Part shown: positions 44,363 through 52,620 of the stretch, one piece after another
Layout: every line of letters begins with the position of its first letter
Numbering within the stretch: the stretch's first letter is position 1
Assembly (NCBI RefSeq): GCF_035946055.1
Contig: NZ_CP108364.1
Coordinates: forward strand, 4,092,001-4,156,000
Length of the DNA stretch: 64,000 nucleotides
Direction: 5' to 3'
DNA from: Streptomyces sp. NBC_01341
Lineage (GTDB): Bacteria > Actinomycetota > Actinomycetes > Streptomycetales > Streptomycetaceae
Translations under genes and position numbers: made by a program
Notes under the pieces: model-generated
Told to the model about the DNA's origin: nothing
Databases searched by the model: none
Seen by the model: only the letters and a program-made list of their open reading frames with translations

Positions 44363-45067
44363 TCAGTTCTTCGCAGTCGGCGGTACGGGAAGGGTGCCCT
44401 CCCCGTTGCCGACGGCCCGGTTGAAGTCGTTGTGCACCCGGTCGGTCTCGGCGAACCGGCCGGCCGTCCAGCGGTACGTGACGATGTCCTCGCCGGAGGG
44501 GTACGCGACCGCGTCCTTGGACCCGTACACCTGGGTCGTCACCACCAGGTCCCCCCGGTCGATCGTGCCGTAGACGGCGGGCGTCTCGGCGGCGAAGACG
44601 TTGCCGTACGAACCGTCTGCGCGCTGCCGGTAGACGTAGGTGCCCACGCCCACCGAGTCGCCACAGGTCATCACGTTGACCACGACGTCGGCCGCCGGGC
44701 CGTCGGTGAGCGTGCCGTACGAGGTGTCGATCGGGTACTCGTCACCGGTGCAGGGCTTGAGGTCGTCCTTGAACCGGGCGCTGACCTTCGGGTCCGCCTG
44801 TACCAGCTCCACCGCGTCGATGCGCGGCGCGGGTTTCGCCGTCCCCGCGGGGACGGCGTCCTGCGCCGAGGCCCGGGTGACCGGCCGGGTACCCGCGGGG
44901 CCCTCGTCACGGGTGCCGGTGCCGCCGGAGGTGCAGCCGGCGCACAACAGCGCGAAGGCGGCGAGCCCGGCAACCGCCGTGCTCCCCGCCGCGAGGCCGG
45001 CACCGAGCCTGCGGCCCCGTCCCGCCGTCCTGCCGCCGCCCGTGCCTTCGCCGTTCAGGCCGCGCAC
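44363..45067 (-). CDS. cseA: CseA lipoprotein, negative modulator of the SigE pathway
   Basis: A 234-residue lipoprotein. A basic N-terminus and hydrophobic segment end in the lipobox LCAGC, followed by a Thr/Gly/Ala linker and a C-terminal domain with two cysteine-bearing segments (DLKPCTGDEYPI, VVVNVMTCGDSVG). In S. coelicolor CseA is known to dampen the CseBC response. Identity here rests on its position between sigE and cseB and on the lipobox. The GTG start overlaps the sigE end by 13 bases. Confidence 0.9.
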   Translation of the reverse strand: MRGLNGEGTGGGRTAGRGRRLGAGLAAGSTAVAGLAAFALLCAGCTSGGTGTRDEGPAGTRPVTRASAQDAVPAGTAKPAPRIDAVELVQADPKVSARFKDDLKPCTGDEYPIDTSYGTLTDGPAADVVVNVMTCGDSVGVGTYVYRQRADGSYGNVFAAETPAVYGTIDRGDLVVTTQVYGSKDAVAYPSGEDIVTYRWTAGRFAETDRVHNDFNRAVGNGEGTLPVPPTAKN

Positions 45068-45639
45068 CGCTCCCGCTCCCGCCCGTCGTGACGCCGGTCC
45101 CGCTGGGCGGGTATCCGCGCGAGAACGCCCTCGGCCTCACGGCTGTGCGCCGCGCGGTCCTCCAGCTCCTGGCGCAGGCGCGCGAGGGCGCGGTGCAGCG
45201 TGCTCTTTACCGTGCCGGCCGACATGCCGAGGGCCGCGGCCGTTTCTTCCGTGCTCATCTGCTCCCAGTGTCGCAGCACGACGACACTGCGCTGCTTCGG
45301 AGCCAGGACACCGAGGACGTCCATCAGCAGGGCACGGTCGGCGCGCTGCTCGGAACCGTCGTCGATGCTCGCGTCGGGGAGCTGCTCGGTGGGGACCTCG
45401 TCGAGCTTGCGGGCCCGCCACCACTCCGTACGCGTGTTGATCATGACGCGGCGCAGGTAGGCGTCGGCCAGGGACTTGTCGGCGATGCCGTCCCAGCGGC
45501 GGTAGGTGCGGGCCAGGGCGGTCTGGAGCAGGTCCTGCGCGTCCACGGGATCCGGCACGAGACGGCGGGCACTGCGCAGCAGCGCGTCCTGCCTGGTCCG
45601 TACGTACTCCTCGAAGCCGAGCACCTCGCCCTGCGCCAT
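45055..45639 (-). CDS. sigE: extracytoplasmic-function sigma factor SigE
   Basis: A 194-residue ECF sigma factor for cell-envelope stress. Region 2 is DAQDLLQTALARTYRRW and AYLRRVMINTRTEWWRARK; region 4 is LAPKQRSVVVLRHWEQMSTE followed by GMSAGTVKSTLHRALARL. The C-terminal tail is longer and more basic than in the 176-residue S. coelicolor protein. No dedicated membrane anti-sigma gene follows; control is by CseABC at the level of transcription. The ATG has GGAGG about nine bases upstream. First gene of the operon. Confidence 0.94.
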   Translation of the reverse strand: MAQGEVLGFEEYVRTRQDALLRSARRLVPDPVDAQDLLQTALARTYRRWDGIADKSLADAYLRRVMINTRTEWWRARKLDEVPTEQLPDASIDDGSEQRADRALLMDVLGVLAPKQRSVVVLRHWEQMSTEETAAALGMSAGTVKSTLHRALARLRQELEDRAAHSREAEGVLARIPAQRDRRHDGRERERCAA

Positions 45640-45762
45640 AACAACCGCCTCCGTCCCCGTGAATCCCCGTGGTACCGCCGCCGGCCAGGTGTTCTGCCGA
45701 CGTCCGGTGACGTTACGGAGGCGTTGTCACGGGGTTGTGCGGAGCAGCCGTACGCGGACGCA

Positions 45763-45801
45763 CGGCTGCCCATCGGTTGTGTAACAGCCGATGGGCAGCC
45801 G
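45763..45801 (-). terminator. 18-bp hairpin between mutY and sigE
   Basis: Arms 45763-45780 and 45784-45801 pair over 18 positions with one G-T wobble (core GGCTGCCCATCGG) and a GTA loop. It lies 20 bases after the mutY stop on the minus strand and isolates the sigE operon. Confidence 0.9.
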
Positions 45802-45820
45802 GTCCGCCGGGTGTGTGGGG

Positions 45821-46723
45821 TCAGGTCAGGGGAAGCCGGTACCGGCCGTTCGCCAGGGGCTCGACCAGACCGTCGGCGACGAGCCCGTCCAGGGCCCGTG
45901 CCCGCTGCACGGGCTCCTCCCACACCGAGTCCAGCGCGGACTGCGGCACCGGGGTGACCGCGTCCCGCAGCACCGCGAGCAGCCGTCCCCGCACCTGCCG
46001 GTCCGTACCGGCGTAGGTCTGGCCGCGGCGGGGCGGCCCCTGGTGGGCGGGCTTCCCGGCCAGCCGCCAGGCGCACTGCTCCGCGATGGGGCACCGGGTG
46101 CAGTCCTCGTTCTTCGCGGTGCACACCAGGGCGCCGAGCTCCATCGTGGCCGCCGCCCAGCGCGCGGCGCGCTCGTCCTCCTCGGGGAGCAGGGCACGGG
46201 CGAGCTTGCGCTCCGCCGCGGTGGTGGCGTTCGGCGGGTACTGGATGCCGGTGGCCGCCCTGGCGAACACCCTGCGGACGTTGGTGTCCAGTACCGCGTG
46301 ACGCTGCCCGTACGCGAACGAGGCCACGGCCGCGGCCGTGTACTCACCGATACCGGGCAGTGCGAGCAACTGGCCGTGTTCGCTCGGCACGTCTCCGCCG
46401 TGGCGTTCCGTTATCGCCTGGGCGGCCCCGTGCAGGCGCAGCGCGCGCCGGGGGTAGCCGAGCCGGCCCCAGGCGCGGACGGCCTCGCCCGGTGCGTCGG
46501 CGGCCAGGTCGGCGGGGCGCGGCCAGCGGGCCATCCACTGCTCGTAGACCGGAAGGACGCGGTTCACGGGGGTCTGCTGCAGCATGAATTCGCTCACCAT
46601 CACGCCCCAGGCGCCCGCTTCGGGGCGGCGCCAGGGCAGATCGCGGGCGTGCTGCTCGAACCACCCGATGACGGGCGCGTGGAGGGAGGCGGGGGGCGTC
46701 TGTGTCGAAGTCGTGGCAGTCAT
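45821..46723 (-). CDS. mutY: A/G-specific adenine glycosylase
   Basis: A 300-residue base-excision repair enzyme that removes adenine paired with 8-oxoguanine. The helix-hairpin-helix LPGIGEYTAAAV with the following catalytic aspartate (VLDTNVRRV) and the iron-sulfur cluster ligands C-x6-C-x2-C-x5-C (CTAKNEDCTRCPIAEQC) are intact. The C-terminal part is shorter than in E. coli MutY and lacks a clear MutT-like 8-oxoG recognition domain. The ATG at 46723 reads TATTSTQTPP. It is monocistronic and ends in an 18-bp hairpin. Confidence 0.94.
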   Translation of the reverse strand: MTATTSTQTPPASLHAPVIGWFEQHARDLPWRRPEAGAWGVMVSEFMLQQTPVNRVLPVYEQWMARWPRPADLAADAPGEAVRAWGRLGYPRRALRLHGAAQAITERHGGDVPSEHGQLLALPGIGEYTAAAVASFAYGQRHAVLDTNVRRVFARAATGIQYPPNATTAAERKLARALLPEEDERAARWAAATMELGALVCTAKNEDCTRCPIAEQCAWRLAGKPAHQGPPRRGQTYAGTDRQVRGRLLAVLRDAVTPVPQSALDSVWEEPVQRARALDGLVADGLVEPLANGRYRLPLT

Positions 46724-46975
46724 CGCACCTACGATCCTGGCACGGAAGGCGGGATCGGCGCGCACGCTACGGGGGTGTCGCCCCGGCCGACGGCTCACGG
46801 GGTGATATCGCCACCCGTTCTGTCCCTTCGTACGGTGCGGACGAAGTCCGAGCCGGTGCAAAGTGGCTGGAAGCGCCCCGCAACGACCGCTCCGTGATGA
46901 TGATCCGGAAAACTTGTCGATCAGAGCGGCGGTTGGGGGCCGGAGTTGGGCGGGAACTCTCGTACAGTTCGGTGC

Positions 46976-47809
46976 GTGGGTTCTATGCGCAATCCGGTCG
47001 GGCCGCTTCCCTCCAGCATCTATTGGCGTCGGAGAGCAGTAGCGGTGCTCGTGATCGCGCTGCTCGCGGCGCTGGCCGCATGGGCCGTCACCCGGGGTGG
47101 CGGCGGCGGACCGGGCACGGACGACGGCAAGCCGGGCGGCACGAGCCCCGCACCGTCCATCACACCCGGGCCCTCGGGTTCGGGTCCGATCGTCGGCCAA
47201 CCTCCGGGCGGACGCGACGAGTCGGGCGGCTCCGGCACGGACGGTGGTACCGGCGGGGGTGCCGGTACCGGCGGCGCGGCGGGATCGGACACCGGCGCGG
47301 GCGGTTCCACTGGCGCGGCGGGTTCCGCGGGTGCGGAAGGTTCGACGGGTTCGAGTGCCGGCGCGGTCGGTGGAAGCGCGGGCCAGCAGGTGCCCGCGGG
47401 TTCCTCGCTCCCCAACTGCAAGCCGACGGCGCTGCAGTTGAGCGTGAGGACGGACAACAGCTTCGGTCCCGACGACAAGCCGCGCTTCCGGCTCACCGCC
47501 AGGAACACCTCGGCCGCGGACTGCAAGGCCGACTTCGGGCCGAAGAACGCCGTGCTCACGATCACGGCGGCGGGAGAGGACGACGAGCAGCTGTGGTCGT
47601 CCCGGGACTGCCCCCGTTCCGGGGCCGTGTTCCTGAGGATCCCCGCGGGAGCGACGGTCGTCCACACCGTGGAGTGGGACCGGCGGCGGAGCGCGCCCAA
47701 GTGCGCGACACCGCCTCCCGGAGCCGCGGCACCTGGCACGTATCTGCTGGAGGCCAGGATCCCCGGCGAGAGTGTGCAGCGGGCGTCGTTCGTCCTGGCC
47801 AAGGACTGA
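46976..47809 (+). CDS. single-pass membrane protein with Gly/Ser linker and extracellular beta domain
   Basis: A 277-residue protein of unknown function. After a short cytoplasmic start, one helix (AVAVLVIALLAALAAWAV) spans the membrane. A Gly/Ser/Thr-rich, low-complexity linker of about 100 residues follows (repeats like GGTGGGAGTGG). The C-terminal domain (about 140-277) is strand-rich with several cysteines (NCKPTALQLSV, ADCKADFG, SRDCPRSG), like DUF4232-type extracellular domains. TACAGT seven bases before the GTG supports that start and leaderless transcription. It is divergent from mutY and convergent with disA. Confidence 0.75.
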   Translation: MGSMRNPVGPLPSSIYWRRRAVAVLVIALLAALAAWAVTRGGGGGPGTDDGKPGGTSPAPSITPGPSGSGPIVGQPPGGRDESGGSGTDGGTGGGAGTGGAAGSDTGAGGSTGAAGSAGAEGSTGSSAGAVGGSAGQQVPAGSSLPNCKPTALQLSVRTDNSFGPDDKPRFRLTARNTSAADCKADFGPKNAVLTITAAGEDDEQLWSSRDCPRSGAVFLRIPAGATVVHTVEWDRRRSAPKCATPPPGAAAPGTYLLEARIPGESVQRASFVLAKD

Positions 47810-47880
47810 TTCCCGGCCGAGGGCGACGCCCGGGCGATGGGTCCGGGCGCGGCAGCCGCAGGGGCATCCGTCAGGGCGGC

Positions 47881-47951
47881 GGCAGGCGTCGTCCGGGTGA
47901 CGGTGGCAGGCGTCAGGAAGCGCGGCAGCCGTCAGGACCGCGGCAGGCGTT
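47881..47951. repeat. four imperfect direct repeats GGCAGSCGTY
   Basis: Copies at 47881-47890, 47905-47914, 47924-47933 and 47942-47951 in the gap between two convergent genes. Spacing is 24, 19 and 18 bases. No role is apparent. Confidence 0.55.
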
Positions 47952-47983
47952 CCGCGCGGACCCGGAACGCTCCCGCGTATCCC

Positions 47984-49108
47984 TCAGACGTACCGCTCCA
48001 GGATCGAGGACTCGGCCAGCCGGGAAAGGCCCTCGCGCACGCTCCTGGCCCTCGCCTCGCCGACGCCGTCCACGGCCTGCAGGTCGTCCACGCTCGCGGC
48101 GAGCAGCTTCTGGAGGCCCCCGAAGTGCTCCACCAGCCGCTCGATGATCGTTCCGGGCAGCCGCGGCACCTTCGCGAGCAGCCGGTAGCCGCGCGGTGAG
48201 ACCGCCGAGTCGAGTGTCTCGGGCGAGCCGCTGTAGCCCAGCGCCCGCGCCACCACGGGGAGTTCGAGCAGCTCGGTGTGCGTCAGGGTGTCCAGCTCCG
48301 CCACCGCCTCGGCGACCGTGCGGGACCGCTTCGCGGTCGGCTCGGGCACGTAGTCGCGCACGACCAGTTCCCGCTCCGGCTCCACGCCCGCGATCAACTC
48401 GTCCAGCTGGAGCGACAGAAGACGCCCGTCGGTGCCCAGCTCCACGACGTACTCGGCGATCTCGGTGGCGATCCGGCGCACCATCTCCAGCCGCTGCGAG
48501 ACGGCCGTGACGTCCCGGACGGTCACCAGGTCCTCGATCTCCAGCGCGGAGAGCGTGCCCGCGACCTCGTCCAGCCGGAGCTTGTAGCGCTCCAGCGTGG
48601 CGAGGGCCTGGTTGGCGCGGGACAGGATCGCGGATGACTCCTCCAGGACCCTGCGCTCCCCGTCGACGTACAGCGCGATCAGGCGCATCGACTGGGAGAC
48701 CGACACCACGGGGAACCCGCAGGCCTTGGAGACACGGTCCGCGGTGCGGTGGCGGGTGCCCGTCTCCTCGGTCGGGATCGAGGCGTCCGGGACCAGCTGG
48801 ACGCCGGCCCGCAGGATCTTGGTCATGTCCTTGTCGAGGATCAGCGCGCCGTCCAGCTTGCACAGCTCGCGCAGGCGCGTCGCGGTGAACTCCACATCGA
48901 GCACGAATCCACCGGTGCACATGGATTCGACGGTTTTGTCCATACCGAGAACGATCAGCCCGCCGGTGTTGCCGCGCAGGATGCGTTCCAGGCCGTCACG
49001 AAGGGCCATTCCGGGCGCGACCGCGCTCAAGGAGGCGCGCATCAGCGCCTCGTTCCCCGTGCCTTGGCCGGACTTTCCGGGCGTTGCTGCCCGGTCGTTG
49101 GCTGCCAC
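47984..49108 (-). CDS. disA: diadenylate cyclase DisA
   Basis: A 374-residue DNA-integrity scanning protein that makes cyclic di-AMP from two ATP. The DAC domain has the catalytic motifs DGA at residues 86-88 and RHR at 119-121; a helical spine follows, and the C-terminal helix-hairpin-helix (DDLQAVDGVGEARARSVREGL) binds branched DNA. The GTG at 49108 has GGAGGAG six bases upstream. It lies 80 bases after radA on the same strand, as in many Gram-positives, where RadA and DisA act together at recombination intermediates. In Streptomyces it is the c-di-AMP source controlling osmotic and cell-wall genes. Confidence 0.96.
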   Translation of the reverse strand: MAANDRAATPGKSGQGTGNEALMRASLSAVAPGMALRDGLERILRGNTGGLIVLGMDKTVESMCTGGFVLDVEFTATRLRELCKLDGALILDKDMTKILRAGVQLVPDASIPTEETGTRHRTADRVSKACGFPVVSVSQSMRLIALYVDGERRVLEESSAILSRANQALATLERYKLRLDEVAGTLSALEIEDLVTVRDVTAVSQRLEMVRRIATEIAEYVVELGTDGRLLSLQLDELIAGVEPERELVVRDYVPEPTAKRSRTVAEAVAELDTLTHTELLELPVVARALGYSGSPETLDSAVSPRGYRLLAKVPRLPGTIIERLVEHFGGLQKLLAASVDDLQAVDGVGEARARSVREGLSRLAESSILERYV

Positions 49109-49188
49109 TGCACTCCTCCGGTCACAGGTTTGCGGTGCCCTTGCGTCCCTCATACCGTTCGTACGGACGGGCGAGACCAGGGCAAAGT

Positions 49189-50601
49189 CTACCGGCGTGC
49201 GCCGTCGTCCTGTGGTCCGTCCGGGCGAGACCGGCGCGGAAGGACTCTCAGAGCGTCTCCCATGTCGGCGACCTCCGTGACCTTCATGCCCGCGGGAACC
49301 TGTCCCGGGTCCCTGGGGACCAGGGCGTGCTTGAACCCCAGACGGTATGCCTCGGCCAGTCTGCGCTGCACCCCGGTCACCCTCCTGACCTCACCGGCTA
49401 GCCCCACCTCACCGATCGCGACCAGGTTCTTCGGCAGCGGTGTGTCGCTCGCCGCGCTGGCCAGTGCCAGGGCGATCGCGAGGTCCGCGGCCGGCTCGGT
49501 GAGCTTCACGCCGCCCACGGTGGCGCTGTAGATGTCCCGCTTGCCGAGCGCGCTGATCCGGCCCCGCTGCTCCAGGACCGCCAGCATCATCGAGACCCTC
49601 GACGTCTCCAGGCCCGAGGTGGTGCGCCGGGGTGAGGGGATCTGCGAGTCGACCGTCAGCGCCTGCACCTCGGCGACCAGGGGGCGCTTGCCCTCCAGGG
49701 TGACCGTCAGACAGGTGCCGGGGACGGGCTCGTCGCGGCGGGTCAGGAAGAGCCCCGACGGATCGGCGAGACCGGTGATGCCCTCGTCGTGCAGCTCGAA
49801 GCAGCCGACCTCGTCCGTGGCGCCGTACCTGTTCTTGACACCGCGCACGAGCCTGAGGCGCGCGTGCCGGTCGCCCTCGAAGGACAGTACGACGTCGACG
49901 AGGTGCTCCAGCAGCCTCGGTCCGGCGATGGCGCCGTCCTTGGTGACGTGGCCGACCAGGAGCGTCGACATGCCGCGCTCCTTGGACGCCCTGATGAGCG
50001 CGCCCGCGACCTCACGGACCTGCGCCATTCCGCCGGGCGCGCCATCGATCTCCGGCGAGGCGACCGTCTGCACGGAGTCGAGGACGAGCAGGGACGGCTT
50101 GACCGCGTCCAGATGCCCCAGGACGGCGGAGAGATCGGTCTCGGCGGCCAGGTACAGGTGGTCGTTGATCGCCCGGATGCGGTCGGCCCGCATGCGCACC
50201 TGGCTCGCCGACTCCTCGGCGGTGACGTAGAGCGTGCGGTGGTCGTCGCTCGCCGCCTTCGCCGCGACGTCCAGCAGCAGCGTCGACTTGCCGACGCCCG
50301 GCTCGCCCGCGAGCAGCACGACGGCGCCGGGCACCAGCCCTCCGCCGAGCACCCGGTCCAGCTCGCCGACCCCGGTCGAGCGGGCCGTGGCCTGGCGGCT
50401 GTCGACCTGGCCGATCGGCACGGCCGCGGTGGAGACCCGGCCGGCCGCGGTCGTGCGGACGGCGGGGGCGCCGCCGAACTCCTCGACCGTCCCCCATGCC
50501 TGGCACTCCGGGCAGCGGCCGAGCCATTTGGCGGTCGTCCAGCCGCACTCGGTGCAACGGTAGGACGGGCGGTCCTTCGCGGATTTCGTACGGGCAGCCA
50601 T
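49189..50601 (-). CDS. radA: DNA repair protein RadA
   Basis: A 470-residue RecA-like helicase that processes recombination intermediates. The N-terminal C4 zinc finger (CTECGWTTAKWLGRCPEC), Walker A GEPGVGKST, the RadA-specific motif KNRYGATDE and the C-terminal Lon-like domain are all present in the correct order. The ATG at 50601 has only a weak ribosome binding site. It is upstream of disA and divergent from the BACON-domain fusion gene. Confidence 0.96.
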   Translation of the reverse strand: MAARTKSAKDRPSYRCTECGWTTAKWLGRCPECQAWGTVEEFGGAPAVRTTAAGRVSTAAVPIGQVDSRQATARSTGVGELDRVLGGGLVPGAVVLLAGEPGVGKSTLLLDVAAKAASDDHRTLYVTAEESASQVRMRADRIRAINDHLYLAAETDLSAVLGHLDAVKPSLLVLDSVQTVASPEIDGAPGGMAQVREVAGALIRASKERGMSTLLVGHVTKDGAIAGPRLLEHLVDVVLSFEGDRHARLRLVRGVKNRYGATDEVGCFELHDEGITGLADPSGLFLTRRDEPVPGTCLTVTLEGKRPLVAEVQALTVDSQIPSPRRTTSGLETSRVSMMLAVLEQRGRISALGKRDIYSATVGGVKLTEPAADLAIALALASAASDTPLPKNLVAIGEVGLAGEVRRVTGVQRRLAEAYRLGFKHALVPRDPGQVPAGMKVTEVADMGDALRVLPRRSRPDGPQDDGARR

Positions 50602-50736
50602 GGCGTCACCGTATAGGTGAGGTCCGACAGCACCGGCCGTGGGAGCGGTGGACGAACATGTGCCCGATGCGCCGATTCCGGGGGAATGCGGAATTCCCGT
50701 CCGCTTTGGAAGGAGAGCATCACCCGTAAGGATTAA

Positions 50737-52530
50737 ATGTCGGAAAGTGCCGTCAGAGGTTCGACCTCGTCTGCCTACGGTCGCAAGGTGACGAGCAGCA
50801 GGCTGGAGACCTCCGAACGCACCACCGGCGCACACCGGGCGCACCGACGCGCGGCGCACCCGTCGGCGCAGCGACCGTCCGCACGTTACGAGCCGCACCT
50901 CGACGGCCTGTTCACCTACTGCCTCTCCGTCCTCTGCGACCACGAGGCGGCGACCGACGCCCTGGGGCTCGTCCTGGCCATCGCCGAACGGCAGCACGGC
51001 CGGTGCCCCGAGGCCGAGGAGGAACGTAAATCCTGGCTGTACGCCCTGGCCAGGTGGACCTGCCTGCGTGTGCTCACCGAGCAGCGCCGTGGCCGGCAGG
51101 CCCACCGACGGCAGTCCGTCCCCTCCCCGCCTCCCGCCGTCACGCACGGTTCCCCGGAGGAGGCGGCGGACCCGGGCCGTCACGCGGAGTCCCCGGCGTC
51201 CGAGGCGCGCCGGCGGGAACTCGCCCAGCTGGCCTGGCCGGAGGCCGCGGGCACCACACCCGAGCAGCGCGAGGCGCTGGAGCTCGCCGTGCGCCACGGG
51301 CTCACCTCGCGCGCCGTCGCCGCGGTCCTCGGCCTGGACGTCGGCAGCGCCCGGGAACTCCTGGCCGGGGCCGCCTGCGAGGTGGAGCGCACCCGCGCCG
51401 CGCTCGCCGTCGTGGAGAAGGGCGACTGCCCCGCCGTGGCCAGGCTCACCGGCACGCACCAGGCGCTGCTCTCGGCGGTCCTGCGCAGCGAACTCGTCCG
51501 GCACGTCGACGACTGTCCCCGCTGCCGCCGGGCCGCCGAACGGGCGGGGGCTGCCGGGCCCTGGCCGGGGACGGCCGTCGGCCCCGTCGCGTCGCTTCCG
51601 GTCGTCGAGGCACCCCGCCCCTCCGTCCGCGTCGCCCTGGCTCACGCCCGGCGCTCCAGGTCCGGCGCCCCGCGCTTCGGCAGGACGGGCTTCCCGCTGG
51701 ACCCGAAGGACCATGCCGCCCGCCGGGACCGGCTGCGTGCCCGGGTCGTGACGACGACGGTGGTGGCGACGGTCGTCGCCGCTCCGGTGATCGCCCTGTG
51801 GGCCGCCTACCGGGGCGCCCCGCACACGGGGGAGGGGCGGGACACATCGGTCACCGCGACGGACGTGGACGTGGAACCGGGTCCCGGCGACGAGGCGTAC
51901 GACCACTACGAGAACGCGGGCAATGCCCGGCCCGAGGCGGACGACAGCTTCACGGACAGTGCCCGCAGGCCCGACGTCTCCGCTGAGGTCGTGAGCGTCG
52001 GGGCCTCCCCGGACGCGGCGGGCACGCTCGCCGTCTCGGCCCGCTCGGCCGGGGGCCGTACGACGATCACCCTGACGGCGACCGGCACCCGCGCGGTCTC
52101 CTGGTCGGCGCGGGCCCAGGCCCCGTGGCTCCGCCTCAGCCGCTCGTCCGGCACGGTCGCGCCCGGCCGGAGCGTCACCCTCCAGGTGTTCGTCGACCGC
52201 GCGGCCGAACCGCGCGGCCCCTGGACCGCCCGTGTCGTCCTCGCACCCTCGGGCTCCGCCGTCGCGGTCACCGGCTACGGCGCGGGCACCCCGCATCCGG
52301 GGAGCCCGTCTCCCGGGCCGTCCTCCGAACCACCGGGCCCCACGCATTCGTCGCCGCCCCCGACGCCCGATCCGACCCCGGACCCGACGCAGTCGCCGGA
52401 CCCGACGCCCACACCGACGCCCACGACGGATCCGACCGACCCGACGCCGTCACCCACCGGCGAGCCGTCGCCGCCCGAGCCCTCGTCCGGCTCGACGCCT
52501 CCGGACGAGCCCTCGGAACCGGCCGGCTGA
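50737..52530 (+). CDS. sigma-factor-like / anti-sigma-like / membrane / BACON fusion protein
   Basis: A 597-residue mosaic. Residues 50-125 resemble sigma region 2 (LFTYCLSVLCDHEAATDALG, then SWLYALARWTCLRVLTEQRR). Residues 170-225 resemble sigma region 4 (TTPEQREALELAVRHGLTSR, VLGLDVGSARELLAGAACE). Next is an H-x3-C-x2-C zinc motif (H256, C260, C263) as in zinc-binding anti-sigma factors, a single transmembrane helix at about 337-357, an extracellular beta domain of the BACON type (about 395-500, with WLRLSRSSGTVAPGRSVTLQ), and a Pro/Thr-rich tail. Sigma region 4 DNA-contact residues look degenerate. The ATG at 50737 has AAGGA four bases upstream. Likely role: signal transduction from the wall to a promoter or partner sigma; not proven. 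Confidence 0.8.
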   Translation: MSESAVRGSTSSAYGRKVTSSRLETSERTTGAHRAHRRAAHPSAQRPSARYEPHLDGLFTYCLSVLCDHEAATDALGLVLAIAERQHGRCPEAEEERKSWLYALARWTCLRVLTEQRRGRQAHRRQSVPSPPPAVTHGSPEEAADPGRHAESPASEARRRELAQLAWPEAAGTTPEQREALELAVRHGLTSRAVAAVLGLDVGSARELLAGAACEVERTRAALAVVEKGDCPAVARLTGTHQALLSAVLRSELVRHVDDCPRCRRAAERAGAAGPWPGTAVGPVASLPVVEAPRPSVRVALAHARRSRSGAPRFGRTGFPLDPKDHAARRDRLRARVVTTTVVATVVAAPVIALWAAYRGAPHTGEGRDTSVTATDVDVEPGPGDEAYDHYENAGNARPEADDSFTDSARRPDVSAEVVSVGASPDAAGTLAVSARSAGGRTTITLTATGTRAVSWSARAQAPWLRLSRSSGTVAPGRSVTLQVFVDRAAEPRGPWTARVVLAPSGSAVAVTGYGAGTPHPGSPSPGPSSEPPGPTHSSPPPTPDPTPDPTQSPDPTPTPTPTTDPTDPTPSPTGEPSPPEPSSGSTPPDEPSEPAG

Positions 52531-52540
52531 AGCCCGCACG

Positions 52541-52597
52541 CGACGGCGGCCCGGTCCGCGGGGCGAGGAGCTCACACCGCACACCGGGCCGCCGTCG
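52541..52597. terminator. bidirectional hairpin between convergent genes
   Basis: CGACGGCGGCCCGGT (52541-52555) pairs perfectly with 52583-52597 over 15 bp. A nested stem GCGG (52558-52561) / CCGC (52577-52580) closes part of the 27-base loop. Confidence 0.8.
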
Positions 52598-52620
52598 GAG
52601 CGGGCGGGAGCCGGACCGCC

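Noticed and set aside
45055..45639. Assigning this sigma factor to a generic ECF class with a membrane anti-sigma
   Set aside because: The following genes are a lipoprotein, an OmpR-type regulator and a sensor kinase, the sigE-cseABC order; no anti-sigma gene is there.
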